This document shows positions 1-5,366 of a stretch of DNA of 5,366 bases, piece after piece. Each line of letters opens with the position of its first letter. Positions within the stretch are counted from its first letter, which is position 1. This DNA comes from Ignavibacteriota bacterium. GTDB taxonomy: Bacteria > Bacteroidota > Ignavibacteria > Tepidaquicellales > Tepidaquicellaceae. The stretch is taken from assembly GCA_003158365.1 (NCBI GenBank), contig PMIW01000151.1, positions 1 to 5,366 of the forward strand. The letters run 5' to 3'. The position numbers and the translations under genes were made by a program. The notes below the pieces were generated by a model. It saw only the letters and a list, made by a program, of their open reading frames with translations. It made no database searches and had not been told where the DNA came from.

Positions 1-348
1 GGTTGTCAGTTTTTTAATGCTTTTTCTTACAGTATTAAAATTGGTTAACATTCCTCCGAGCCATCTTTCGCAAACGTAGAATGCATCGCATTTTTCAGCC
101 TGCTCTTTAATTATGGCCTTAGCCTGTTTCTTCGTGCCTACAAAAAGAATTTTCTTTCCTTCTGCTGTGATTCTTGTTAATGCATTCGATGCATCCGTAA
201 GAAGATTCAGTGTTTTCTTCAAATCAATAATGTGAATCCCGTTTCTTTCCATGAAGATGTATTTCTTCATTTTTGGATTCCATCTTCTTGTTAAATGACC
301 AAAATGCGAACCTGCCAATAACAGGTCTTCAATCTGTACTGCGGACAT
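1..348 (-). CDS. rpsB: Small ribosomal subunit protein S2 (uS2), N-terminal part, cut by window edge
   Basis: S2 is a late-binding protein of the 30S subunit, located near the head-platform junction and needed for S1 to bind. My translation from the ATG at 346-348 gives 116 residues, open to the left edge, so roughly the first half of a protein usually about 230-270 residues long. Visible family signatures are the N-terminal LLLAGSHFGH block (residues 9-18), RRWNPKM (21-27), YIFMERNGIHIIDL (30-43), FVGTKKQA (69-76) and RWLGGMLTNF (95-104). This block is close to Chlorobi/Ignavibacteria-type S2 as I recall it. The start is fixed by a strong Shine-Dalgarno AAGGAG six bases upstream. It lies 215 nt downstream of rpsI in the same orientation; in this lineage tsf often follows, but that would be outside the window. 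Confidence 0.97.
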   Translation of the reverse strand, partial: MSAVQIEDLLLAGSHFGHLTRRWNPKMKKYIFMERNGIHIIDLKKTLNLLTDASNALTRITAEGKKILFVGTKKQAKAIIKEQAEKCDAFYVCERWLGGMLTNFNTVRKSIKKLTT

Positions 349-354
349 AATTTA

Positions 355-360
355 CTCCTT
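355..360 (-). promoter_or_regulatory. Strong Shine-Dalgarno site of rpsB
   Basis: The minus strand reads AAGGAG, then a 6-nt spacer TAAATT, then ATG. It is the only near-consensus ribosome binding site in the window; rpsI, rplM, rnr and the exported-protein gene have weak or no such site. It decides the rpsB start and sits directly 3' of a paired leader region, so its accessibility could be controlled. Confidence 0.85.
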
Positions 361-370
361 AAGTTTTTAT

Positions 371-441
371 AAAAGCCGGACGCCGTAAGACGATACATCT
401 TATCTGATGTAAAAAAGAATTGTTGGCTAATGCTGGCTTTT
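371..441 (-). promoter_or_regulatory. Structured leader just upstream of rpsB (candidate S2 regulatory element)
   Basis: On the plus strand AAAAGCC (371-377) is an exact reverse complement of GGCTTTT (435-441), giving a 7-bp closing stem. Inside it TACATC (394-399) and GATGTA (406-411) form a perfect 6-bp hairpin with a 6-nt loop. In the rpsB transcript this would be a branched structure ending about 10 nt before the AAGGAG site. Ribosomal proteins, S2 included, are known in other phyla to repress their own mRNA through leader structures, and the position fits that. That it works this way here is inference from two short stems; no known RNA family is recognised. The space between the stems (412-434) contains an A-rich run on the plus strand and no other obvious pairing. 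Confidence 0.4.
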
Positions 442-468
442 GTTTTTCTTCTATTTCCGTCTACTTTC

Positions 469-520
469 ATTTTACATCCCGATTAACTGCGAAAGCAGTT
501 CATCGGGACACAAGTAAAAT
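469..520. repeat. Long imperfect hairpin in the rpsI-rpsB spacer (palindromic element or leader stem)
   Basis: Plus-strand arms from outside in: ATTTTAC (469-475) with GTAAAAT (514-520); an asymmetric internal loop (1 nt on the left, 5 nt on the right); TCCCGAT (477-483) with ATCGGGA (502-508); one T/C mismatch; AACTGC (485-490) with GCAGTT (495-500); and a 4-nt loop GAAA (TTTC on the transcribed strand). That makes 20 paired positions. No run of T follows on the transcribed strand, so it is not a standard intrinsic terminator. The compact inner palindrome resembles dispersed REP-like elements, but repetition cannot be judged from one copy. A further ATCGGGA at 524-530 could compete for the TCCCGAT arm at 477-483. 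Confidence 0.6.
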
Positions 521-563
521 AAAATCGGGAAATATGTATTTTAAAATAACGTTTATTAAAAAA

Positions 564-956
564 TTATCTCTTCGAAAACTGGAATCTTTTCCTTGCTTTG
601 GGTCTTCCGTATTTTTTACGTTCAACCATTCTCGGGTCTCTCGTCATAAAACCATTCTGCCTTAAGATACTCCTGAATTCTTCGTTTTTGTTCACCAGTG
701 CTCTCGCTATGGCAAGCCTGATAGCACCGACCTGTCCTGTGAATCCGCCGCCAACTACTGTAGCCCTTATATCCAAAGTACCGAATGTTTCGGTTACTTT
801 TAAAGGCTGCAGCATGCTCTGGTATAACGAAGGAGATTTCACGTATTCTTCTGCATTCCGTCCGTTAATGGTGACTTTTCCCGTACCTTCGGTAAAAAAA
901 GCCCTCGCAACTGCTGTCTTCCTTCTTCCTACTTTAATTGTTGATTTTACTGTCAT
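564..956 (-). CDS. rpsI: Small ribosomal subunit protein S9 (uS9)
   Basis: S9 belongs to the head of the 30S subunit; its C-terminal tail reaches the P-site tRNA. The 130-residue product has the expected bacterial length. Signatures are the N-terminal GRRKTAVARAF (10-20), the glycine-rich family pattern GGGFTGQVGAIRLAIARAL (69-87), the basic stretch RDPRMVERKKYGRPKARKR (106-124), and the canonical terminal SKR (128-130) whose last arginine contacts the tRNA anticodon stem. The ATG at 954-956 lies 19 nt after the rplM stop, the usual L13-S9 pairing, so the two are surely co-transcribed. The spacer is A/T only apart from one G and carries no Shine-Dalgarno, which suggests coupling to rplM translation or the weak Shine-Dalgarno use common in Bacteroidota. 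Nothing is missing or broken. Confidence 0.98.
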   Translation of the reverse strand: MTVKSTIKVGRRKTAVARAFFTEGTGKVTINGRNAEEYVKSPSLYQSMLQPLKVTETFGTLDIRATVVGGGFTGQVGAIRLAIARALVNKNEEFRSILRQNGFMTRDPRMVERKKYGRPKARKRFQFSKR

Positions 957-975
957 ATTTTTTTAAAAATCTAAT

Positions 976-1434
976 TTACTTAATATTTAAAGCAATAGGT
1001 TTTTGTGAACTATGCGGGTGCTCGCTGCCCCTGTAAACTTTTAACTTGTGCAATAAATGCGAACCGAGCTTTGTCTTCGGTAACATTCTCTTCACTGCAA
1101 GTTCAATTACTCTTTCGGGTTTTTTAACTATCATCTCACTGTAAGGCGTGATCTTCTGTCCGCCCGGGTATGTCGAGTGAGTTTTATAATCTTTTAATTC
1201 GGCTCTTTTACCTGTAACTCTTACCTTCTCGGCATTGATTACAATTACAAAATCACCTATATCCGCATTCGGAGTAAACTGTGGACTGCATTTTCCCCTT
1301 ATTCTCTTGGCAACTTCACTTGCCATGCGACCTAATGTCTTGCCTTCGGCATCAACTAAATACCATTTTTCAGGATTATCCGTTTTTGTTGCGTATTTTG
1401 TGGTCCTGACTGATTTACTTACAGCTATTTTCAT
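976..1434 (-). CDS. rplM: Large ribosomal subunit protein L13 (uL13)
   Basis: L13 is an early-assembly protein of the 50S subunit that binds 23S rRNA. The product has 152 residues against about 142 in E. coli; the extra residues are an N-terminal extension (about 1-20) before the conserved WYLVDAEGKTLGRMAS (24-39). Further family blocks are FTPNADIGDFVIVINA (53-68), VRVTGKRAELKDYKTHSTYPGG (in part, 71-92), the VKRMLPKTKLGSHLLHKLKV region (114-133) and VYRGSEHPHSSQKP (133-146). The ATG at 1432-1434 is preceded at 6 nt by GGAAA, a weak ribosome binding site, and by a good sigma70-like promoter whose predicted transcript would start only about 16 nt upstream. It is the first gene of the ribosomal cluster rplM-rpsI-rpsB. 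Confidence 0.98.
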   Translation of the reverse strand: MKIAVSKSVRTTKYATKTDNPEKWYLVDAEGKTLGRMASEVAKRIRGKCSPQFTPNADIGDFVIVINAEKVRVTGKRAELKDYKTHSTYPGGQKITPYSEMIVKKPERVIELAVKRMLPKTKLGSHLLHKLKVYRGSEHPHSSQKPIALNIK

Positions 1435-1456
1435 AAATTTTTTCCGTTAAACCTTA

Positions 1457-1485
1457 AAAATATAAAAAATCATTAAAAATGTCAA
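1457..1485 (-). promoter_or_regulatory. Predicted sigma70-type promoter of the rplM-rpsI(-rpsB) cluster
   Basis: On the minus strand a perfect -35 TTGACA (1480-1485) is followed after 17 nt by TATTTT (1457-1462). An overlapping TATATT (1459-1464) would give a 15-nt spacer. The transcript should start near 1450, leaving a leader of about 16 nt before the rplM ATG. The perfect TTGACA is notable because promoters in Bacteroidia usually follow a TTTG / TAnnTTTG pattern instead; a TTTG does occur just upstream (1488-1491), but no good TAnnTTTG partner is seen. Called from sequence alone. Confidence 0.6.
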
Positions 1486-1493
1486 CGCAAATA

Positions 1494-1527
1494 CAATTAA
1501 TAATTAGTAATGAGTAATGAATAATAG
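1494..1527. repeat. Heptanucleotide tandem repeat (TAATKAR) upstream of the rplM promoter
   Basis: Consecutive 7-mers on the plus strand: CAATTAA (1494-1500), TAATTAG (1501-1507), TAATGAG (1508-1514), TAATGAA (1515-1521) and a partial TAATAG (1522-1527). The array ends 9 nt from the -35 box, in the position of an UP element. Period-7 AT-rich arrays occur between genes in several bacterial groups. No coding role is seen. The rest of the spacer (1528-1580) shows only a weak CGGT/ACCG pairing (1529-1532 with 1547-1550). Confidence 0.6.
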
Positions 1528-1580
1528 ACGGTTTTTGAAAGAGTTTACCGGATTATTTGAATCAATATACTAATTTAAAC

Positions 1581-1604
1581 AATAAAACTACATAAAGTTT
1601 TATT
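1581..1604 (-). terminator. Perfect 9-bp inverted repeat at the end of the exported-protein gene (possible weak terminator)
   Basis: AATAAAACT (1581-1589) and AGTTTTATT (1596-1604) are exact reverse complements around a 6-nt loop. On the transcribed minus strand the descending arm is T-rich and runs into TGTTTAAATT, like an AT-only intrinsic terminator. The hairpin includes the stop codon at 1600-1602. It has only one G-C pair, so termination may be weak. It sits where a boundary is expected, between the upstream tamB/rnr/exported-protein genes and the ribosomal promoter. Confidence 0.45.
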
Positions 1605-2394
1605 GCAGATCGAAATTCATTAATAACCAGTTTCGGATATTTCCATCGTTTACATTTCCATAGATATCATTAATATAAAGCTTAACTTCCTGAATTATTG
1701 ATGCATTGTCTTTTCCTGCTTTATTAAGAATAGCTATATAATTTGATATTTCACTTTTTAAAATTTCTTCATTAGCAAAAGAAAGATTAAATGAACAAAT
1801 TTTTGTGCTTTTACTTTTTTCCTTTTCAAAATAATACAGGCTTACAGTATCAATTTTTTCCTGTTCTATATTTTTCCCGTCAATTTTATAAACATCATTA
1901 TCTATGATTAAATTGTTTTTGTCGAATTTTAATTTGTTCTTTATTTCATTACCATCATAAATATACTTAATATAAAAATAACATTTTTCATTCATCGGGT
2001 ATTCCGTCGGGTCAATATAAATTTTGCTTGTGCCTATAACGAAATAATTTTCACCGAATTCATCTTCCAGCGATTCCATTCCTTTCGTACTTAAATTTTC
2101 TTTACCTGCAAATAATACTGAATTTACATATGCAATCAGCCCATTGGTTTTATTATTCTCGGCAAATTTTATTACAAACCTGCCCTGCTCGGGACTCAGC
2201 ACAGCGGCTTTTGAATCCTTAGTGCTGAATTTGAGTTTATCGGTCGCACATACTTCATCCATCTCTTTTATAGGCTGCCCTGTCTTCTCCGAAATTATTT
2301 CGCCTTTAACTGAAAGCACAGTATAACATTGCGAATAAATTAAATTCGAAAATAATAAAATAACTAAAGGTGTGAATAAGAATAACCTTTTCAT
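1600..2394 (-). CDS. Uncharacterised exported protein, 264 residues
   Basis: I do not recognise a named family. The N-terminus is a clear Sec signal peptide: MKR, then a hydrophobic core (about 4-19) ending in LIYSQ. Cleavage is likely between S21 and Q22, a common site in this phylum. The residue after that is C23, but YSQC is not a good lipobox, so a soluble periplasmic or secreted protein is favoured. Four cysteines remain after cleavage (23, 49, 138, 200), allowing two disulfides. The first part (about 23-76: VLSVKGEIISEKTGQPI, then DSKAAVLSPEQGRFVIK) looks like a small beta domain of the FecR/SH3-like type; this is only a resemblance. The rest (about 115-260) is lysine-, asparagine- and tyrosine-rich, with a predicted helical end (209-257). 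ATG at 2392-2394 has no Shine-Dalgarno. The gene looks more AT-rich than its neighbours, as rapidly evolving envelope genes often are. No neighbour suggests a function. Confidence 0.85.
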   Translation of the reverse strand: MKRLFLFTPLVILLFSNLIYSQCYTVLSVKGEIISEKTGQPIKEMDEVCATDKLKFSTKDSKAAVLSPEQGRFVIKFAENNKTNGLIAYVNSVLFAGKENLSTKGMESLEDEFGENYFVIGTSKIYIDPTEYPMNEKCYFYIKYIYDGNEIKNKLKFDKNNLIIDNDVYKIDGKNIEQEKIDTVSLYYFEKEKSKSTKICSFNLSFANEEILKSEISNYIAILNKAGKDNASIIQEVKLYINDIYGNVNDGNIRNWLLMNFDLQ

Positions 2395-2416
2395 AATCTT
2401 TAAACTTAATTTTATT

Positions 2417-2475
2417 AAATCTTTAAATCTTTAAATCTTTTAATCTTAAAATCTTTTAATCCTAATAATCCTAAT
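2417..2475. repeat. AAATCTTT short tandem repeat between rnr and the exported-protein gene
   Basis: Three perfect plus-strand copies of AAATCTTT lie head to tail (2417-2424, 2425-2432, 2433-2440). Degenerate units follow (TAATCTTA, AAATCTTTT, AATCCTA, ATAATCCTAATT) to about 2475, nearly filling the 93-nt gap. On the transcribed strand the unit is AAAGATTT, and one more AAAGATT directly precedes the ATG at 2394. No terminator or clear promoter is visible here; a weak TAAAAT (2409-2414) lacks a matching -35. The perfect 8-bp copies could gain or lose units by slippage. Confidence 0.75.
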
Positions 2476-2487
2476 TCAGACATTTAT

Positions 2488-4449
2488 TCAAACAAGCAGA
2501 AAATCTATCTTTTTTGTTTCTGTATCTGTTTTCAATATTTTAACTACAACTTTTTGTCCGATGCGGTATGTCTTCCCGCGGCGCGCTCCTACTGCCAGAT
2601 GTTTTTTATCAAAGAATTCATAATAATCATCCTCTATGTCTTTGAACCTCACAAGACCCTCGATTGCCATATCTATTATTTCAATAAACATTCCATAATG
2701 TGTCATACCAGAAATTATCCCGAGAAACTCATCACCAAGATGATTGCTCAGATACTCAATCTGCTTTAATTTTGTAATTTCCCTTTCGGCATAAACGGCA
2801 TTCTGTTCCTGTGCCGAAGACTGTTTGCAGATTTCAGGCAATCTTTTTTTATAATAATTTACTTTCTTGAAATTTACATTTTTAGTTTTTGCAAATTCAA
2901 GATACTCTTTCAAAATCCTGTGAACTATTAAATCGGGATAGCGCCTGATTGGAGAAGTATAATGCGTGTAATCATCAAACCCCAAACCGTAATGACCGAT
3001 ATTTTTTTCATCATAAATTGCTTTAGCCATCGAGCGTATCAGCAAATCATTAATCAGGTATTCTTCGGGTTTTCCCTTAATTGATTCAAGCAAATCTTTT
3101 ATGGAGTCCTTATCATCGATATGAAGCCTGTACCCGAACTGAGAAACAAATTCGGATAATGAGTTCAGTTTTTCCACATCGGGCTCTTCGTGAATCCTAT
3201 ATATAAACGGCAATTCTTCGTCAAGTTTCTTTGCCTGTTCTGTCACAAATTCGGTCACGCATTTATTTGCAAGAAGCATAAACTCTTCAATCATCCTCAT
3301 AGAATCGAGTCTCTCTTTAACTTTTATTCCCGTGATTCTTCCCTGCTCATCATAATCGAATTTTACTTCGCGCGACTCGAAATCAATGCTTCCCTCTTTC
3401 ATACGCTTCTTATAAAAAATCTTTGCAATCTTATCCATCAACGTAAGTTCTTTTTTAAAGTCACCTTTTTTTGAATCAATAATTTTCTGAACCTCTTCAT
3501 AGGAAAATCTTCTCTTGCTTTTTATCAAAGATTTGTAAATTTTATAGCCTTTAATTGCATAATTTTTTGTGAGTTCAATATCAACGGAAAAAGTATACCT
3601 GTCAGTATCAGGTTTCAGCGAACAAATTTCATTAGACAGAGCTTCAGGCAGCATTGGTATTACACTGTTCAAAAGGTAAACGCTCGTTCCGCGTTTCAGA
3701 GCTTCAACATCCAGCGGAGAATTTTCTTTTACAAAAAAAGAAACGTCTGCAATATGCACTCCGAGAAGGTATCCGCCGCTTTCGGTTTTTTCGATTGAAA
3801 CCGCATCATCATAATCCTTTGCATCTTCCGGGTCGATTGTAAAGCAGATTTTATCCCTGATATCTTTTCTGGAATCCGCTTCGAGACTGATATCATCAAT
3901 TTCTATATTATTTTCCCAGCTCTTCGCTAAATTTTTTGCTTCATTATTTACATCATCGGGAAAATTCCTTTGCAGGTTATATTTTCTTGCAATCGCGAAT
4001 ATTTCCGTGTTAACATTTCCTGCCTGCCCGAGTACTTCTATAATTTTTCCTTCCGGTTCTTTCTTGGGGTCATCCGGGTCAAATTTTATCACTTCGCAGA
4101 CTACCTTATCGCCGATATTTGCTCCCAGGTAATTTTTCTTTGAAATATATATGTCGTTTTTAATCAACCTTGAATCGGGTACAACATATCCGAAATATTT
4201 ATTTTTTTCAAACCTTCCCGTTACCGTTAAAATTTCATCGGAAGTATTTCTTTCTGCCGCAATATTTTTCTTGTCTATGTAATACCACTTTCCTGATTTT
4301 ATTACTTTTTTCTGCAGAACCAGTTCATTCAGCTTCTGCCGCACTTCCCCGGTTCGTCTTCTGTCAACATCCATCCTCTTAATAATGGAATTAAACTTTA
4401 ACGATTTACCGTTATTTTTTTTCAGTACTCTTAAAATTTGGTTTTGCAA
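2488..4449 (-). CDS. rnr: Ribonuclease R, 3'-5' exoribonuclease of the RNB (RNase II) family
   Basis: RNase R degrades structured RNA from the 3' end to a few nucleotides and acts in mRNA decay and rRNA quality control in the cytoplasm. The 653-residue product shows the full order: N-terminal winged-helix domain (about 3-60), cold-shock/OB domain (about 72-140, with KYFGYVVPD at 84-92), second OB region (about 145-195), RNB catalytic domain (about 200-520) and C-terminal S1 domain (about 571-653). The catalytic motif TIDPEDAKDYDDA (204-216) supplies the four metal-binding aspartates D206, D212, D214 and D215, with the same spacing as in E. coli RNase R. HYTSPIRRYPDLIVHR (496-511) is the second RNB hallmark. 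It is shorter than E. coli RNase R (813) and lacks the lysine-rich tail, ending at the S1 domain. The start is TTG (4447-4449), without Shine-Dalgarno; the first ATG lies at residue 26 and would cut the winged helix. The gene follows tamB by 11 nt, suggesting co-transcription. Confidence 0.96.
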   Translation of the reverse strand: MQNQILRVLKKNNGKSLKFNSIIKRMDVDRRRTGEVRQKLNELVLQKKVIKSGKWYYIDKKNIAAERNTSDEILTVTGRFEKNKYFGYVVPDSRLIKNDIYISKKNYLGANIGDKVVCEVIKFDPDDPKKEPEGKIIEVLGQAGNVNTEIFAIARKYNLQRNFPDDVNNEAKNLAKSWENNIEIDDISLEADSRKDIRDKICFTIDPEDAKDYDDAVSIEKTESGGYLLGVHIADVSFFVKENSPLDVEALKRGTSVYLLNSVIPMLPEALSNEICSLKPDTDRYTFSVDIELTKNYAIKGYKIYKSLIKSKRRFSYEEVQKIIDSKKGDFKKELTLMDKIAKIFYKKRMKEGSIDFESREVKFDYDEQGRITGIKVKERLDSMRMIEEFMLLANKCVTEFVTEQAKKLDEELPFIYRIHEEPDVEKLNSLSEFVSQFGYRLHIDDKDSIKDLLESIKGKPEEYLINDLLIRSMAKAIYDEKNIGHYGLGFDDYTHYTSPIRRYPDLIVHRILKEYLEFAKTKNVNFKKVNYYKKRLPEICKQSSAQEQNAVYAEREITKLKQIEYLSNHLGDEFLGIISGMTHYGMFIEIIDMAIEGLVRFKDIEDDYYEFFDKKHLAVGARRGKTYRIGQKVVVKILKTDTETKKIDFLLV

Positions 4450-4479
4450 AATGTTAGTGTTTAAAATTTGATTTTGTAA
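4431..4479. repeat. 19-nt imperfect direct repeat across the tamB stop and rnr start
   Basis: Plus strand 4431-4449 and 4461-4479 match at 17 of 19 positions (TTAAAATTTGRTTTTGYAA), with start points 30 nt apart. The right copy is the tamB 3' end (codons for YKIKF plus TAA). The left copy is the rnr start, yet in the tamB-matching frame it reads CKTKF plus TAA. Because the offset is 30, both copies are also in one frame for rnr: upstream in-frame codons read LQNQIL, then NTNI, then the actual LQNQIL start. This looks like an old 30-bp tandem duplication at the gene junction, though chance similarity in AT-rich DNA is not excluded. Confidence 0.6.
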
Positions 4480-5366
4480 TAAAGCATACCGCCCGTTCTT
4501 GCGCTTCCGGTCAGGTTTTTATTCTGGTTAAACGGGTCAACTATTCTTTCAAATTGAAAAATAAGGTTGTTTGAAATATTACCTATTCTCATAAGCTTAT
4601 TCAATGGATATTCAATTACAACATTCGTATTGGTCAGGTCGCGGAATATCTGACCTCCCACCCTCACCGTAGCATCACCGAATTCCGCTGTAATTCTAAT
4701 ATCAGTATTCTGCGCCACATTTCCCGCCTGGGTGCTGTTGTAATTAATATCCGTATTTACAATGAATGGCAAGTAGGCCTGCAATTTATTTGAGATGTAC
4801 TGCGACATAAACGAAGTCCCGACATTTGCTCCGACGTTCGATACAAGATTTAATCTCTGGTCGGCATTTAATTCGTCCGGGAATTTACCGAATACTATAA
4901 AACTGATTGCTTCCTGGTCCTGGCTTCCGCCTCTCGGATTTCCGTTTACAAGAACCGACCAGTCCAGCTTGGCATTAAACGTCGGTCCCGTTACTCTCAA
5001 TGTGATACTTACGGTTCTTGTATTTTTTTCATCAAGGGGGTCAGGCGTAATTGCATTATATTTAGCTTCAATATTTAATTCCGGGTTTACGATATTCCCC
5101 GTAAAAATTAAATTTCCGGTAGCTTCGAAATTTTTGTAAAATTTATAATAGCAGTTATCCTCCAGCACAACCCTGCCCCTTGCCTGCAGGGAATCGTTTT
5201 CGCTGTTATCAAAAACAAGGTTTGCAGTTACATTCCCGAAAAATTCCTGCCCGGTTTTTTCATCCACTATAAAATTCACGTACAGTTTATTTTCCGTGCT
5301 TACAGAAACATTATAATGAAACGGACTTTTTTTGCTGAGCGGTTCTTTCAATCCTATAACACTTGT
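4461..5366 (-). CDS. tamB: TamB-like translocation/assembly module protein (DUF490), C-terminal part, cut by window edge
   Basis: TamB/AsmA-like proteins are long beta-helical bridges between inner and outer membrane, working with the BamA-like TamA in outer-membrane biogenesis and probably lipid transfer. The frame stays open to the right edge, giving 301 residues of C-terminus; an internal TTG at 5349-5351 is not a credible start. Numbered from the edge, hallmarks are YKFYKNFEATGNLIFTG (74-90) with NPELNIEAKY (94-103), the repeat-like VSITLRVTGPTFNAKLDWS (119-137), QEAISFIVFGKFPDEL (151-166), equivalent to the conserved lsyLlfG motif, and a beta-rich end closing on GGMLYYKIKF with a terminal Phe, as in outer-membrane-associated strands. 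There are no transmembrane helices in this part; the anchor would lie upstream. It precedes rnr by 11 nt. The symbol is by domain likeness; an AsmA-family paralogue is possible. Confidence 0.85.
   Translation of the reverse strand, partial: TSVIGLKEPLSKKSPFHYNVSVSTENKLYVNFIVDEKTGQEFFGNVTANLVFDNSENDSLQARGRVVLEDNCYYKFYKNFEATGNLIFTGNIVNPELNIEAKYNAITPDPLDEKNTRTVSITLRVTGPTFNAKLDWSVLVNGNPRGGSQDQEAISFIVFGKFPDELNADQRLNLVSNVGANVGTSFMSQYISNKLQAYLPFIVNTDINYNSTQAGNVAQNTDIRITAEFGDATVRVGGQIFRDLTNTNVVIEYPLNKLMRIGNISNNLIFQFERIVDPFNQNKNLTGSARTGGMLYYKIKF

Noticed and set aside
469..520. The long hairpin as an intrinsic terminator of rpsI
   Set aside because: No T-run follows the stem on the minus strand (GAAAGTAGACGG follows), and none follows on the plus strand either.
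420..966. Plus-strand open frames at 420-665 and 598-966
   Set aside because: They lie largely antisense to rpsI, have no family likeness or ribosome binding site, and are by-products of its codon use.
1235..1450. Plus-strand open frame antisense to rplM
   Set aside because: Entirely opposite a certain ribosomal gene and its promoter; the hydrophobic appearance comes from reading conserved codons backwards.
2326..2331. Lipoprotein reading of the exported protein (C23 after the hydrophobic core)
   Set aside because: The residues before the cysteine are Y-S-Q; a lipobox needs a small residue at -1 and usually Leu at -3.
2409..2437. Promoter for the exported-protein gene (TAAAAT at 2409-2414)
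   Set aside because: The expected -35 position reads GATTTA within the repeat; in DNA this AT-rich a lone -10-like hexamer is not evidence.
2144..5139. Other plus-strand open frames (2144-2326, 2554-2769, 3190-3474, 3654-3842, 4170-4382, 4795-5139)
   Set aside because: Each is opposite the exported-protein gene, rnr or tamB, with no start signal and no recognisable protein pattern.
5349..5351. TTG as a start for a 296-residue tamB product
   Set aside because: The frame remains open to the window edge, and the hallmarks belong to the C-terminus of a much longer protein, so this is an internal leucine codon.
1..5366. CRISPR array, transposase, integrase, toxin-antitoxin or defence genes
   Set aside because: None of the coding regions resembles these, and the repeats found are too short and unspaced for a CRISPR array.

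Overview
The window reads as an ordinary core-genome segment from an AT-rich bacterium of the Bacteroidota/Chlorobi (FCB) branch. The N-terminus of S2, the S9 and L13 sequences and the order rplM-rpsI-rpsB suggest an Ignavibacteria/Chlorobi-like lineage more than a classical Bacteroidia. This placement rests on recalled family patterns, not on a search. Every supported gene lies on the minus strand, so the window is described from its right end (upstream) to its left end (downstream).

At the right edge is the 3' part of a tamB-like gene (4461-5366, open at the edge), for an envelope protein that links inner and outer membranes. After 11 nt comes a complete RNase R gene (rnr, 2488-4449) with all expected domains and catalytic aspartates, read from a TTG start. 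A 19-nt direct repeat with two mismatches, 30 nt apart, covers the tamB stop and the rnr start. A 93-nt spacer holding an AAATCTTT short tandem repeat follows. Next is an unrecognised gene for an exported, AT-rich 264-residue protein (1600-2394), which ends in a perfect 9-bp inverted repeat that may be a weak terminator.

The ribosomal-protein cluster then begins. A good sigma70-type promoter (TTGACA, 17 nt, TATTTT), preceded by a 7-bp tandem repeat, precedes rplM (L13). rpsI (S9) follows after 19 nt, and after a 215-nt spacer comes rpsB (S2), cut by the left edge. The rpsI-rpsB spacer is the most structured non-coding stretch. It holds a long imperfect hairpin (469-520) and a second paired region (371-441) just before the only strong Shine-Dalgarno sequence in the window. 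It could be an S2 autoregulatory leader, a dispersed palindromic element, or both.

I see no mobile element, CRISPR array, tRNA, rRNA or defence system. The non-coding signals and the unrecognised exported protein are the parts worth a second look; I do not see a convincing new system.
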